A program made the position numbers and the translations under genes. The notes below the pieces were generated by a model. The model saw only the letters and a program-made list of their open reading frames with translations, had not been told where the DNA came from and made no database searches. A stretch of 64,000 nt of DNA from CAVQFB01 sp963711675 (GTDB lineage Bacteria > Acidobacteriota > Terriglobia > Terriglobales > Acidobacteriaceae), in assembly GCA_963711675.1 (NCBI GenBank), contig CAVQFB010000007.1, positions 1 through 64,000 of the forward strand, given 5' to 3'. Positions within the stretch are counted from its first letter, which is position 1. Each line of letters starts with the position of its first letter. Shown one piece after another: positions 46,422-58,985 of this stretch.

Positions 46422-47354
46422 TCAAGCCTCCCTCAGGTGCCGCCCCGTCAGATTCACGAACACATCTTCCAGGCTGGCTTGGCGCGTGGTGAGGTGCAAA
46501 AGTTGTGAACCTCGCTTTTCGACCGCATCCAGGAGCGCCGGAATCGTCAAGTGCGGCTCTTTCACGCTGAGGCAGAAAAAGCCGTCTTCGTGGCGCACCG
46601 ACTCGACTCCCGGCAAGGCACGCCAAGTCGTAACTGCGCCGTCCGCGGAGTCGCCGGTGACCGAGAACTCCACCATATGATGGCCACCCAGGCGATCGAT
46701 AAGCTCCGGTGGCGTTCCCTCGGCGATGATCTGCCCGTGGTCGACGATCGCCAACCGGTCGCAAAGACGCTCGGCTTCGTCCATATAGTGGGTCGTGAGC
46801 AGCACCGTGCCGCCGGCCTTCTGAAAATTGCGAATGATGTCCCACAGCTGGCGCCGGCTCTGGGGATCCAAGCCCGTGGTCGGCTCGTCGAGAAAAAGCA
46901 GCTTGGGATTTCCCACCAGCGCCGTCGCCACGGCAAGCCGCTGGCGCTGGCCACCAGATAATTTGCCGACCCAGGCGTCGGCCTTCTCGGTGAGCTGCAG
47001 GTCCTCCAGAACGTCGCTGGTGTCACGCGGCTGGCGGTAGAAGCTGGAGAAGAGTTCGATGGTCTCGCGAACCGTGAGTTTTTCCGAGAGTCGCGTCTCC
47101 TGGAGCGAAATTCCCAGCAGCTCCCGCAAGTCGCGGGAGTTGCGCTCCCAGCTGCGACCGAGGATGGTGACTTCACCGGAGGTCGCAGCCAACAGGCCCT
47201 CAAGAATTTCTATCGTGGTGGTCTTGCCCGCTCCGTTGGGTCCGAGCAGGCCGAAGCACTCCCCGGCCTGGATTTCGAGGTTCAGCCCGCGGACGGCTTC
47301 GACTTTACCGTCGTACGTCTTCCGCAGATTTCGGCACTGGATGGCAGGTCCCAC
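46422..47354 (-). CDS. ABC transporter ATP-binding protein
   Basis: 310 residues, start 47354. Walker A GLLGPNGAGKTTTIEIL, Q-loop, signature LSGGQRQRLAVATALVGNP, Walker B LLFLDEPTTGLDPQSRRQLW, H-loop LLTTHYMDEAERLCDRL. The C-terminal DUF4162-like extension (about 225-310) is usual for ABC-2 drug/polysaccharide exporters. Its stop precedes the permease start by 1 bp, so the two form an operon. Confidence 0.93.
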   Translation of the reverse strand: MGPAIQCRNLRKTYDGKVEAVRGLNLEIQAGECFGLLGPNGAGKTTTIEILEGLLAATSGEVTILGRSWERNSRDLRELLGISLQETRLSEKLTVRETIELFSSFYRQPRDTSDVLEDLQLTEKADAWVGKLSGGQRQRLAVATALVGNPKLLFLDEPTTGLDPQSRRQLWDIIRNFQKAGGTVLLTTHYMDEAERLCDRLAIVDHGQIIAEGTPPELIDRLGGHHMVEFSVTGDSADGAVTTWRALPGVESVRHEDGFFCLSVKEPHLTIPALLDAVEKRGSQLLHLTTRQASLEDVFVNLTGRHLREA

Positions 47355-47428
47355 CGAGTGATTCTAACTTACTCGCGGAGTGTGAACGGCAAATCAAAGC
47401 GGCTCACGATGGCCTGGTGAAATCCAGT

Positions 47429-47869
47429 CTACTTTTCCAGATCTACTGACTTGATCGGCACATCCCAATGAGCGTCGAGGATCGCGAAGCGCCGCTGCTC
47501 TTCTCGGGCATAGGTTTCCTGATCGGGAAAGAGCTGCTTCTTCAGCGCGTCATCGTCGAAGGGCTCATTGGCGAGGGTCGCGTTCTTGAAAACGATGGTG
47601 ACGCGGTAATCCCAGCGACCGTCTTCGGTGGCGTGGTAGCGAGGCTGGTCCATCCAGACCTTTAACATCCGGCCCATCTCAACCTGCTTCTTCAACAGCG
47701 GGTAATGATTCTTCTTGAACAGCTTGACGAACTCCTCCGCCGAGCCCCACTTTGCCTTGTAGTAGTACTCGACCACAAAAGGCTTGCCCTGCTCTGCGGG
47801 AGCAGATTGCGCTGCAGCGATCATCGGGCTTAGAGTGGAGATTAACAACGCGAGTGCCAGTTTCTTCAC
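47429..47869 (-). CDS. secreted hypothetical protein (dimeric alpha/beta-barrel-like)
   Basis: GTG 47869 start; an AGGAAA site lies just upstream. Export signal VKKLALALLISTLSPMIAAA. The mature part has PFVVEYYYKAKWGSAEEFVK then LFKKNHYPLLKKQVEMGRML, and DGRWDYRVTIVFKNATLANE, a pattern like a single ferredoxin-like/EthD-type module. About 146 residues. No specific function. Confidence 0.7.
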   Translation of the reverse strand: MKKLALALLISTLSPMIAAAQSAPAEQGKPFVVEYYYKAKWGSAEEFVKLFKKNHYPLLKKQVEMGRMLKVWMDQPRYHATEDGRWDYRVTIVFKNATLANEPFDDDALKKQLFPDQETYAREEQRRFAILDAHWDVPIKSVDLEK

Positions 47870-47995
47870 GGCGTTTTCCTTCCTGGATGTTGATTTCCAC
47901 GAATGACGGATTGTGGCATGCCTGAAAGCATGCCCTGATACAAAACTACACTCCTTCAAAGCCTGGTAGATGATCGAGGATCGTTTGGAGACTAT

Positions 47996-48622
47996 TTAAT
48001 TCTGCGCCTGAATTCGGTTTTGCCAATGCGACCAGACAAACCAGATGATTCCGATGGCCAGAACGGCGCCGATCACAGCGTCGAACTGATGGAAGTACTT
48101 GCCCAGTTCTCGCCAGTTCTGGCCAAGCTTCATGCCGAACCATGCCAGCCCAAAACACCACGGCCAGGAACCGAGAAAAGTGTAGATGTGGAAGCGTCCG
48201 CGTGGCATGCGCGCAATACCTGCAGGTAAGGCGATGAAAGTGCGGATCACCGGCAGCAGGCGCGCGATGAAGACTGCCAGGTAGCCCCAACGGAGGAAGA
48301 AACGATCCGCCCAGTCCAGCTCGCGGCGACTAAGAAGGATCCAGCGGCCATACTTTTCCACCAGTGGCCGGCCGCCGTAACAGCCAATCTCGTATGCGAG
48401 CAGCGATCCCAAATTGCAGCCGATCGCGCCCGCGGTCGCCACCCAGAACAGCTTCATCGCCCCTTCATAAACCAGGTAGCCCGCAAAGGGCATGATCAGC
48501 TCTGAGGGCAGAGGAATGCAGGCGGACTCAATGGCCATGAGAATGGCGATACCGCCGTAGCCGGTCACGCCGATCACCGACTTGATGAACACAAAAACTA
48601 CAGCCAGTATTTTTTCGGTCAT
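47996..48622 (-). CDS. DedA family membrane protein
   Basis: ATG 48622, 208 residues. YGGIAILMAIESACIPLPSE contains the DedA re-entrant motif E-x-x-x-P-x-P-x-E; GRWILLSRRELDWADRFFLR and YLAVFIARLLPVIRTFIALP with the F/Y-x-x-R-x-x-P-x-x-R motif follow. Four to six spans. DedA proteins flip or transport lipids such as undecaprenyl phosphate and support proton motive force. Full length. Confidence 0.92.
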   Translation of the reverse strand: MTEKILAVVFVFIKSVIGVTGYGGIAILMAIESACIPLPSELIMPFAGYLVYEGAMKLFWVATAGAIGCNLGSLLAYEIGCYGGRPLVEKYGRWILLSRRELDWADRFFLRWGYLAVFIARLLPVIRTFIALPAGIARMPRGRFHIYTFLGSWPWCFGLAWFGMKLGQNWRELGKYFHQFDAVIGAVLAIGIIWFVWSHWQNRIQAQN

Positions 48623-48700
48623 GCGGAGAGTTCAGGAATTACTGGTTTCTAATCGGCGCCTGGGACAAGCGGACCTGCACCATTCAAACTGCCGTCGGCT

Positions 48701-48925
48701 CTAGAATGCCCCTTCTTGCGTGAATGTGTAACCGGGCAGCGTCGAGCCTTCCGCCGACTTGCTCACCTTGACCCGCACCGTGGGCGTATCTGGCGCCGAC
48801 AGACCAGCCGGCCGCAGCAGCGCGAACTGGGTAAACACTTCGTTGTACAGCTTGGTTACCAAGTAATCCTTGCCGTCGTTGTCGTTGCGCCACACTTGCC
48901 CGAGCTGAATGGACTTCACTGACAT
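48701..48925 (-). CDS. small conserved hypothetical protein (74 aa)
   Basis: ATG 48925, with an appropriately placed GGGGAACACC region upstream. SIQLGQVWRNDNDGKDYLVT, KLYNEVFTQFALLRPAGLSA, VRVKVSKSAEGSTLPGYTFT. Small SH3-like beta fold likely; a conserved acidobacterial protein with no known role. No membrane segment. Confidence 0.6.
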   Translation of the reverse strand: MSVKSIQLGQVWRNDNDGKDYLVTKLYNEVFTQFALLRPAGLSAPDTPTVRVKVSKSAEGSTLPGYTFTQEGAF

Positions 48926-49139
48926 GGTTTATACCTAGGGGAACACCTCCAGACTACCGGGCTGAAATCTTCGCGTCAATCAAACTTGGTCGACCTGCCG
49001 GTTACCAAGAGGATATGTGTCAGACGCCAAATTCCCGAGCGGCCCGACGGTCGGCTTTCTTCGGCTCACCGGTCGGCTGGCCCGCGAGTTTTCGCGGTTC
49101 AATCTGCTACCATACGCTTCGTTCGTGGAGGCAAGGTAG

Positions 49140-50033
49140 ATGGCACGCGGTTTGGTTCCCCGTCAACCGGCGAAGACTGGGCGTCACGAAGAGGCCCGTA
49201 CACGCCAAGTCGGCAGGCTACCGAGTGTGACCGAGATCAAGCGCGGCTCGACAAGGTCGTTATCACGCGCTGAAGCGAAATCGCCGCGACCGGGGCAGAA
49301 GAGTTCGTCTCCGGTAGTTTCGTTGCCGAAGAAGCGACCTGCCAAATCTGTCAAGACCTACGATCCGCCGGCGCCTGAGCGCATTCACGCCATCATCAGC
49401 CGCCTCGACCAGCAATATCCCGAGGTCACCTGCGCTCTCACCCATAAAAGCGCATGGGAGCTGCTGGTAGCAACTATTCTCTCTGCGCAGTCGACGGATG
49501 TGCGCGTGAACATGGTCACACCTGAGCTCTTCAGGAAATATCCCACCGTTCAGGACTTCGCGGCCCTCACGCCGGAACAGCTTCAGCCGGACGTGCGGTC
49601 CACCGGCTTTTTCCGCAACAAGTCAAAATCGGTGGTAGGCGCGGCGAAGAAAATTGTTGCCGACTTTGGGGGTGAGGTTCCGGATCAGATGGATCAACTT
49701 CTGACCCTTCCCGGCGTGGCGCGCAAGACGGCCAACGTCGTGTTGGGAACCTGGTTCAAGAAGAACGAGGGCGTGGTGGTCGACACGCATGTCACCCGCA
49801 TCTCGCGCCGTCTGGAACTCACCAAGCAAACGGACGCCGCCAAGATCGAACAGGATCTCATGAAAATCATTCCCCGTGACAAGTGGACTTTGTTTTCACA
49901 CCAGGTGATCTGGCATGGCCGCCGGTTATGTATTGCGCGCCGACCGAAATGCGTCGACTGCCCGCTTGAAAATATCTGTCACGCCGGTGACAAGACCTGG
50001 TCGACGGTCGACATCCACAAGAACGCCGTGTAG
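49140..50033 (+). CDS. nth: endonuclease III
   Basis: ATG 49140 with GGAGG 7 bp upstream; 297 residues. The catalytic core begins near residue 75 (DPPAPERIHAIISRLDQQYP). LLTLPGVARKTANVVLGTWF is the helix-hairpin-helix with the catalytic Lys; GVVVDTHVTRISRRL has the catalytic Asp; CIARRPKCVDCPLENIC is the C-x6-C-x2-C-x5-C 4Fe-4S loop. DNA glycosylase/AP lyase for oxidised pyrimidines. The first about 75 residues are an extra basic, Pro/Ser/Lys-rich extension not present in the 211-aa E. coli enzyme. Confidence 0.95.
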   Translation: MARGLVPRQPAKTGRHEEARTRQVGRLPSVTEIKRGSTRSLSRAEAKSPRPGQKSSSPVVSLPKKRPAKSVKTYDPPAPERIHAIISRLDQQYPEVTCALTHKSAWELLVATILSAQSTDVRVNMVTPELFRKYPTVQDFAALTPEQLQPDVRSTGFFRNKSKSVVGAAKKIVADFGGEVPDQMDQLLTLPGVARKTANVVLGTWFKKNEGVVVDTHVTRISRRLELTKQTDAAKIEQDLMKIIPRDKWTLFSHQVIWHGRRLCIARRPKCVDCPLENICHAGDKTWSTVDIHKNAV

Positions 50034-50117
50034 ATGTGTGCTTCACCAGTCCGAAAGCGTCGCTCTCGCGGGCTGCTCTCCCTGCTAAACTGTCGTTTCT
50101 TCATTTCAAGGACACCC

Positions 50118-52094
50118 ATGCGCACTTTTTTTCTCCTTGCTATGGTCGTAGTAGCTATGAGCACTGTGAGTCTCACCGCAACCCTGCCTGCGCCAAACGC
50201 CGTTACCGATCCCAAGCAGATTGCCAGCAAGCCAAACGCGCAGGTGGAAAAGAATCTTTCCATCGAAAAGCTCTACATGACGCGCGGCGTCGGCGGGACA
50301 GACTGGTCGCCCGATGGTAAGACTATTGTTTTCGTCTCCAACATCAGCGGACGTAACAATCTCTGGCTGGTTCCTGCCGAAGGTGGGTGGCCGCAGCAGC
50401 TCACCATCAGCGATCAGCGGCAGAGTTCGCCAACGTGGTCTCCCGATAGCAAGTGGATCGCTTTCCAATCCGACTACGACGGGAATGAGCAGTGGGACAT
50501 TTTCCTGGTCTCGCCGAAAACCGGCCAGCTGGTGAACCTCACCAACACGCCCGAGATCGCCGAAATGCATCCCAGATGGTCGCCCGATGGCCGCTACCTG
50601 GCGTACATGGTGAAGCCGAAGACCTCGTCAGTGTTTGAGATCGACGTGTACGACACGCTCATGCGCGAGGTGCGTCACCTGACGACGGGCACTCCAGCCG
50701 ACAAACTCAACGAGGGCGAGATCTGGTCACACGACGGCAAATGGATCGTCTACACACAGGGCCAGGCCAAGGGCACCGACTCGAACATTTTCATCGCCGA
50801 GGTTGCAACCGGAAAGAGCACGCTGCTGACGCCTCACGAGGGCGAGCAGCGTTACTCCGCGAATGCAATTTCTCCCGATGGCAAGAAGGTTCTGATCACT
50901 TCGAACGCGGGTAATGGCTACGACAACGTCGGCCTGCTCGACATTGCTACCAAGAAAATCACCTGGCTCACGGAGGATAAGTGGGAGATCAACGGCGGTG
51001 AATTTTCTCCTGACGGCAAGTCTGTTACCTGGACCGCCAACGTCGACGGCAATACCGACATCTACCTGCACAACCTGGCGAGCGGAAAGACGACTTCCCT
51101 GCCTTTGCCCAAAGGTGTGAATTCGACGGGCGGATCGTCATCCGCATTCTCGCGCGATGGCTCGCGGCTCCTTTACTACCACAACGGTCCGACCGCGCCA
51201 AACGACGCCTGGACTTATGAGCTCGCCAGCGGCAAGTCGACCCAGGTTACGCATTCTCTGCTGGCTGGCGTGCGTCCGGAAGACATGGTGGAACCGTTCC
51301 TGGTTCACTATCCCAGCCGAGACGGTAAATGGACGATCTCCGCTTTCGTCTACATGCCTTATAACCTGCCGCGCAATGCTCAGCATCCGGCGATTGTGTA
51401 CGTGCACGGCGGTCCGACAAGTCAAACGGTCAATTCGTTTAACCGCTTCGTGCAGTACGTGGCGAATCAAGGCTATATCGTCATCGCACCCAACTACCGG
51501 GGGTCAACTGGTTACGGCAAAGAATTTCAGCAGGCGAACTTGTTCGATATGGGTGGCGGCGATCTGCAAGATGTACTTGCCGCTGCGGACTGGATGAAGC
51601 AGACCGGCTACGTGGATCCCAAGAAACTCATCCTGATGGGCGGCAGCTACGGCGGTTACATGACCATGATGGGTGTGACCAAAGCCCCCGAAGTTTGGGC
51701 GGCGGGCGTTCCCATTGTCCCCTTCGTGAACTGGTTTACCGAGATTCAGAATGAAGATCCGGTGCTGCAGCAGTCGGATCTCGCCACCATGGGTGATCCC
51801 GAAAAGAACAAAGCCCTCTATGAAGATCGGTCGCCGATTCACTTCATCGACAACGTGAAGGCGCCGCTCCTGCTGCTGGCCGGAGGGCACGATCCCCGCT
51901 GCCCGAAGACCGAATCACAACAAGTGGTCGATGCCATCAAGAAACGCGGTGGCGTGGTCGACTACAAGGTCTACGAGAACGAGGGCCATGGCTTCGCCCG
52001 CGTGGAAAATCAAATCGACGCCTACAAGCGTGCAGCCGATTTCCTGAAGGCTCACGTCCCGCCGGCGGATTGCAGCTGCTCGCTGAATGAGTAA
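50118..52094 (+). CDS. secreted S9 family prolyl-oligopeptidase-type peptidase
   Basis: ATG 50118, 658 residues. Export signal MRTFFLLAMVVVAMSTVSLT. An N-terminal beta-propeller (about 55-390) has WSPDGKTIVFVSNISGRNNL-type TolB/PD40 units (SPDG repeats). The catalytic alpha/beta-hydrolase domain follows: LMGGSYGGYMTMMG (nucleophile Ser), AGGHDPRCPKTESQ (Asp), ENEGHGFARVENQ (His). Cleaves short peptides, DPP4/acylaminoacyl-peptidase-like. Divergent or independent of the nth gene by 84 bp, same strand. Confidence 0.93.
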   Translation: MRTFFLLAMVVVAMSTVSLTATLPAPNAVTDPKQIASKPNAQVEKNLSIEKLYMTRGVGGTDWSPDGKTIVFVSNISGRNNLWLVPAEGGWPQQLTISDQRQSSPTWSPDSKWIAFQSDYDGNEQWDIFLVSPKTGQLVNLTNTPEIAEMHPRWSPDGRYLAYMVKPKTSSVFEIDVYDTLMREVRHLTTGTPADKLNEGEIWSHDGKWIVYTQGQAKGTDSNIFIAEVATGKSTLLTPHEGEQRYSANAISPDGKKVLITSNAGNGYDNVGLLDIATKKITWLTEDKWEINGGEFSPDGKSVTWTANVDGNTDIYLHNLASGKTTSLPLPKGVNSTGGSSSAFSRDGSRLLYYHNGPTAPNDAWTYELASGKSTQVTHSLLAGVRPEDMVEPFLVHYPSRDGKWTISAFVYMPYNLPRNAQHPAIVYVHGGPTSQTVNSFNRFVQYVANQGYIVIAPNYRGSTGYGKEFQQANLFDMGGGDLQDVLAAADWMKQTGYVDPKKLILMGGSYGGYMTMMGVTKAPEVWAAGVPIVPFVNWFTEIQNEDPVLQQSDLATMGDPEKNKALYEDRSPIHFIDNVKAPLLLLAGGHDPRCPKTESQQVVDAIKKRGGVVDYKVYENEGHGFARVENQIDAYKRAADFLKAHVPPADCSCSLNE

Positions 52095-52152
52095 GGCCGC
52101 GCGAGATTAGATCTCGCCGACCCGCCAGTTCCTGCGGGGAGCTGGCTACTCT

Positions 52153-53112
52153 CTACGCAACCTCCTGCTGCACGGCGCTCTGGATCTCGTCATATTCCAA
52201 GGTTGAGAGCCGAAACTCTCCCGCGCCGACGATGCCGTCCACCTGCTTGGGGCTCCGCACACCGACGATCGCGCCGGTAACGGCAGGGTTGTGCAGTGTC
52301 CAGGCGATCGCCACCTCGCCGGCGGTTCGGCCATAACGGTGCCCGATCTCGCGAAGCAGCTCGACGAGCCGCAGGTTGCGCGAGAGCAAAGGCTCCTGGA
52401 AGTTGGCATTGTGACTCCGCCAATCGTCGGCAGAAAAGTTGGCGATTCGTTGGCGTGTCATCGCACCTGTGAGCAGGCCGGAATACATCGGCGAATAGAC
52501 GATCACACCGATATTGTTGCGGCTTGCGAAGGGGAGGATCTCGTCTTCCACGTCGGGATTAAGAATGGAATAAGGTGGTTGCAATGAAACGATAGGCGCG
52601 ATGCTCAGTGCACGCTTCATTTGCTGCGCATTAAAGTTCGAAACTCCGATGTTCCGCACTTTGCCCTCTTCTTTCAGCCGAGCCATCTCGGTCCAGCCTT
52701 CCTCGATGTCAGGGTCCGGATCGGGCCAGTGAACCTGATACAGATCGATCACATCGACGCGCAGCCTCCGCAGGCTGGCTTCACACTCCCGTCCGATGGA
52801 CTCGGCCTTCAACGAGTTGCCGATCTCTCCTTTCTTGCTCCAGACAAGGGCGCACTTGGTGAACACGTAGGGCCGGGAGTTCCGGCCTTCGAGCGCACGT
52901 GCCACCACCTCTTCGGAATGTCCCAGCCCGTAGACCGCGGCAGTATCAATCCAGTTAATTCCGCGGTCCAATCCCGCCTGTATTGCGGCTATGGACTCGC
53001 GATCGTCCTGCGGACCCCAGCTCCACGTCCAACCCCCACCACCCATAGCCCACGCCCCGATGCCGATCGGAGTAATTTCAAGATCGCTGTTTCCCAGCCT
53101 TCGTTTCTCCAT
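52153..53112 (-). CDS. aldo/keto reductase
   Basis: 319 residues from ATG 53112 (MEKRRLGNSDLEITPIGIGA). Catalytic Asp and Tyr in NWIDTAAVYGLGHSEEVVAR, Lys in YVFTKCALVWSKKG, His in DLYQVHWPDPDPDIEEGW: the full AKR tetrad. Later motifs VRNIGVSNFNAQQMKRAL and VIVYSPMYSGLLTGAM are standard. NADPH-dependent carbonyl reduction of unknown substrate. Intact, unlike the exported paralogue at 5069. Confidence 0.93.
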   Translation of the reverse strand: MEKRRLGNSDLEITPIGIGAWAMGGGGWTWSWGPQDDRESIAAIQAGLDRGINWIDTAAVYGLGHSEEVVARALEGRNSRPYVFTKCALVWSKKGEIGNSLKAESIGRECEASLRRLRVDVIDLYQVHWPDPDPDIEEGWTEMARLKEEGKVRNIGVSNFNAQQMKRALSIAPIVSLQPPYSILNPDVEDEILPFASRNNIGVIVYSPMYSGLLTGAMTRQRIANFSADDWRSHNANFQEPLLSRNLRLVELLREIGHRYGRTAGEVAIAWTLHNPAVTGAIVGVRSPKQVDGIVGAGEFRLSTLEYDEIQSAVQQEVA

Positions 53113-53459
53113 AGGATCCCTCTGTCAGTGCTTTCTGTTCTTCGCATCTCTTTGCCGTCCGGAACCCGGTGTACGTCTCACCGAATCTCGCGTACGGCAC
53201 TTGCCCCTCACTTGTGCAAATACCGTGCCAACACCTTAATTCGTTTAACCTCTCGGACCTGACGATTCATTTTCAGCCATTTAACGTATCGCTTCTGCGT
53301 CGAACTCAGGTCGCACAACCTTGCAGCCAAGAACATTCGTCTAAATTTCGACACCAATTGACAGCGCCCTTCATCTATATCCTCTAAAGCGACTGGGGCG
53401 CGCCGGGGTGGACCAAGCTAGAAGTGCAGATCGCGCCAAGGGCGCGCGTCAGGAGCTTT
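53113..53459. other. divergent intergenic region
   Basis: About 350 bp between the aldo/keto reductase and the sigma-54 activator. An inverted pair GGCAC/GTGCC frames 53199-53233 (with TTGC...GCAA inside), a possible operator. No gene is supported. Confidence 0.35.
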
Positions 53460-55550
53460 ATGGGAATTCCTTTTCGTCAGATCAGCGAAGAGACCGATAA
53501 CCGCTACGTCACGGTATTAGAGGTTGCCAAGGCGATCGCCGCTCACCGCAGCCTTGAAGAGCTGTTTCAGGAACTCGCCCGAAGGCTCCATTCGATCCTG
53601 AATTTCACCTACCTGAGTCTGCTCCTGCACGATCCCGATCGCAATGTGATGCGCTTGCATACCCTGGATACCCGGCAGCCGGGCAGTTTGCAGCCAGGCA
53701 TGGAATTTTCGATGGAGGAGTCCCCTTCGGCCTGGGTCTGGCAGAACCAGAAGCCGCTCGTAGTGGGCGACATCGAGCGAGAAACCCGGTCACCTAGGGT
53801 TATGCGGATTTTGATCGACCACGGCGTAAAGTCGTTTTGTAGCTTGCCGTTGACCACGCCCCGCCGGCGCCTGGGGGCTTTCAACATCGGCTCACCCGCG
53901 CCTTATGCTTATGACCCACGCGATCTGGAGATTCCTGAACTGGTGGCAGGCCAGGTGGCGGTTGCGGTAGAGAATGCCCTCAACTACAACGATGCGCAGG
54001 ATTTTCAGCAACAGGTAGTTCGTGAACGTGACCGCTTGAAACTGCTCCTCGACGTGAACAACGCGGTGGTGTCGAACCTGGCATTCTCCGAGCTGATCAA
54101 AGCTATTCCCAGGAGCGTCCGCACGGCTATGCAATGTGATGCGGTCTGTCTTTCGCTGCCGGAGGCGAACCACCAACACTTGCGCATCTATGGCCTAGAC
54201 TTCCCCACTACCAGAGGATTCCTTCGCGAAGAAATGGTCATCCCCATTGCGGGATCGAGCCCAGGGAAAGCTCTGCAAAGCACACAACCAGTCCTTTATG
54301 CCACCGCGCCCAGCGGTCTTGAGCCACTGCCCTCGAAAATCAACGAAGGCGAAGGAATTCAATCCGGCTGTTTCCTTCCGATCACGCGCCAGGACCGGAC
54401 GCTGGGTGTACTGCACCTGCTGGACCGGCGGCCTGGGAGATTCACCGAAAAGGATGCGGACTTTTTGCGACAGGTGGCCAGCCAGGTAGCCATCGCCCTT
54501 GACAATGCCCTTCAGTTCCGCGCCGTTACCGAGTCACGTGAACGCCTCGCCGAAGAGCGCCTCTACCTGAGGAACGAGATTCGCAGCGACCGCTATTTCG
54601 AAGAGATTCTTGGCGAGAGCACGGGGCTGAAACACGTGCTTGCGCAAGCCGAAAAAGTCGCTCCCATCGACACCAGCGTATTCATTCAAGGTGAGACCGG
54701 AACCGGCAAAGAGCTGATCGCGCGAGCCATTCACAATCTCAGCGCACGCAAAGATAACCCGTTCGTGAAGCTGAACTGCGCCGCCATTCCTCTCGGGTTG
54801 CTGGAGAGTGAGCTATTCGGTCACGAAAAGGGAGCCTTCACCGGAGCTATTGCACGGAAGCTCGGCCGCTTTGAGATTGCGAACAAAGGAACTCTATTCC
54901 TCGACGAAATCGGAGACATCCCACTCGAACTCCAGCCAAAACTGCTTCGTGTTCTGCAGGAACAGGAGTTTGAGAGGCTTGGCAGCAATCGCTCGATCCG
55001 CACCGATGTCCGGTTGATCGCGGCTACCAATCGCGACCTGGGAAAGATGGTGGAGGAACGTGAATTCCGCGCCGATCTCTACTACCGCTTAAATGTTTTT
55101 CCTATCAGAATTCCGCCACTTCGCGAACGGGCGGATGATGTTCCGCTGCTGGTGCGCTACTTCGCCCAAAAGTACGCGCTGGCGATGAACCGAAAGATTA
55201 CGCGCATTCCCGACGAAGCGATACGCGCCCTGCGGGAATACGGCTGGCCAGGAAATATTCGTGAGCTGCAAAACTTCATCGAGCGTGCGGTAATCCTCTC
55301 TTCTGGAGGAATTCTGGAATTGCCCCTGGCAGAACTGAAGCTCGCGGCGTCGCCAGTGACCCCGCCCACAGCCGCTACCCGTACCCTGCGAGACGCGGAG
55401 CGGGAACACATCCTCAACGCCCTTCGAGTGTGCGATTGGGTGCTTGGCGGCGCAGCGGGGGCCGCCGTTCGCCTGGGAGTACCTCGGACCACCCTCATCT
55501 ATCGGATGCGTAAATTGGGAATCTCCAGCCGTCCCGACCGAGTCGAATAA
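53460..55550 (+). CDS. sigma-54-dependent regulator with two GAF domains
   Basis: ATG 53460 with AGGAG upstream; 696 residues. Two GAF domains (about 25-185 and 200-360) form the sensor: LEVAKAIAAHRSLEELFQEL, ILNFTYLSLLLHDPDRNVM, and a second similar module. AAA+ domain about 380-625: FIQGETGTGKELIARAIHNL (Walker A), ESELFGHEKGAFTGAIARK (GAFTGA loop contacting sigma-54), GTLFLDEIGDIPLELQ (Walker B), RADLYYRLNVFPIRIPPLRE. C-terminal Fis-type HTH: GGAAGAAVRLGVPRTTLIYR. FhlA/NorR-like layout. It is followed by an RND efflux operon it probably activates. Confidence 0.95.
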   Translation: MGIPFRQISEETDNRYVTVLEVAKAIAAHRSLEELFQELARRLHSILNFTYLSLLLHDPDRNVMRLHTLDTRQPGSLQPGMEFSMEESPSAWVWQNQKPLVVGDIERETRSPRVMRILIDHGVKSFCSLPLTTPRRRLGAFNIGSPAPYAYDPRDLEIPELVAGQVAVAVENALNYNDAQDFQQQVVRERDRLKLLLDVNNAVVSNLAFSELIKAIPRSVRTAMQCDAVCLSLPEANHQHLRIYGLDFPTTRGFLREEMVIPIAGSSPGKALQSTQPVLYATAPSGLEPLPSKINEGEGIQSGCFLPITRQDRTLGVLHLLDRRPGRFTEKDADFLRQVASQVAIALDNALQFRAVTESRERLAEERLYLRNEIRSDRYFEEILGESTGLKHVLAQAEKVAPIDTSVFIQGETGTGKELIARAIHNLSARKDNPFVKLNCAAIPLGLLESELFGHEKGAFTGAIARKLGRFEIANKGTLFLDEIGDIPLELQPKLLRVLQEQEFERLGSNRSIRTDVRLIAATNRDLGKMVEEREFRADLYYRLNVFPIRIPPLRERADDVPLLVRYFAQKYALAMNRKITRIPDEAIRALREYGWPGNIRELQNFIERAVILSSGGILELPLAELKLAASPVTPPTAATRTLRDAEREHILNALRVCDWVLGGAAGAAVRLGVPRTTLIYRMRKLGISSRPDRVE

Positions 55551-55568
55551 GTGTCGAATATTCGACTC
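55540..55568 (+). promoter_or_regulatory. palindromic activator site
   Basis: Contains the perfect 14-bp palindrome GTCGAATATTCGAC (55553-55566), plus a further GTCGAAT half-site at 55542-55548 overlapping the regulator stop codon. Together GAGTCGAAT and ATTCGACTC form a 9-bp inverted repeat. Probable upstream activating sequence for the Fis-type regulator. Confidence 0.6.
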
Positions 55569-55606
55569 TTTACGAACTTTCTGTTACCTGACCAGGGACG
55601 CGAGGC

Positions 55607-55621
55607 CGGCACACAAATTGT
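55607..55621 (+). promoter_or_regulatory. sigma-54 (-24/-12) promoter candidate
   Basis: CGGCACACAAATTGT: GGCAC at -24 and TTGT at -12 with the standard 10-nt distance between the GG and the second element; the only deviation in the -12 box is T for C. About 150 bp before the RND start codon and about 45 bp after the palindrome. Confidence 0.5.
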
Positions 55622-55770
55622 AAGCGATTGATTTTAAGGCTAATATTTCATCTCAAGCGACCGTTGTAGGGATGGACTCTCCCGTGCATTTGTTGGGAGA
55701 GATTCTGGGTTTGCCGACCTATTCACCCTTCATACGCGTCGGCACGCTGGGTTAGAACCAAAGGAATTTT

Positions 55771-58928
<3,158 letters not shown>

Positions 58929-58985
58929 ATCCGGGTGGATGCGGTCATCATCTTTTAGTAGAACAATGGGGCGGTTGGAGAGTTC

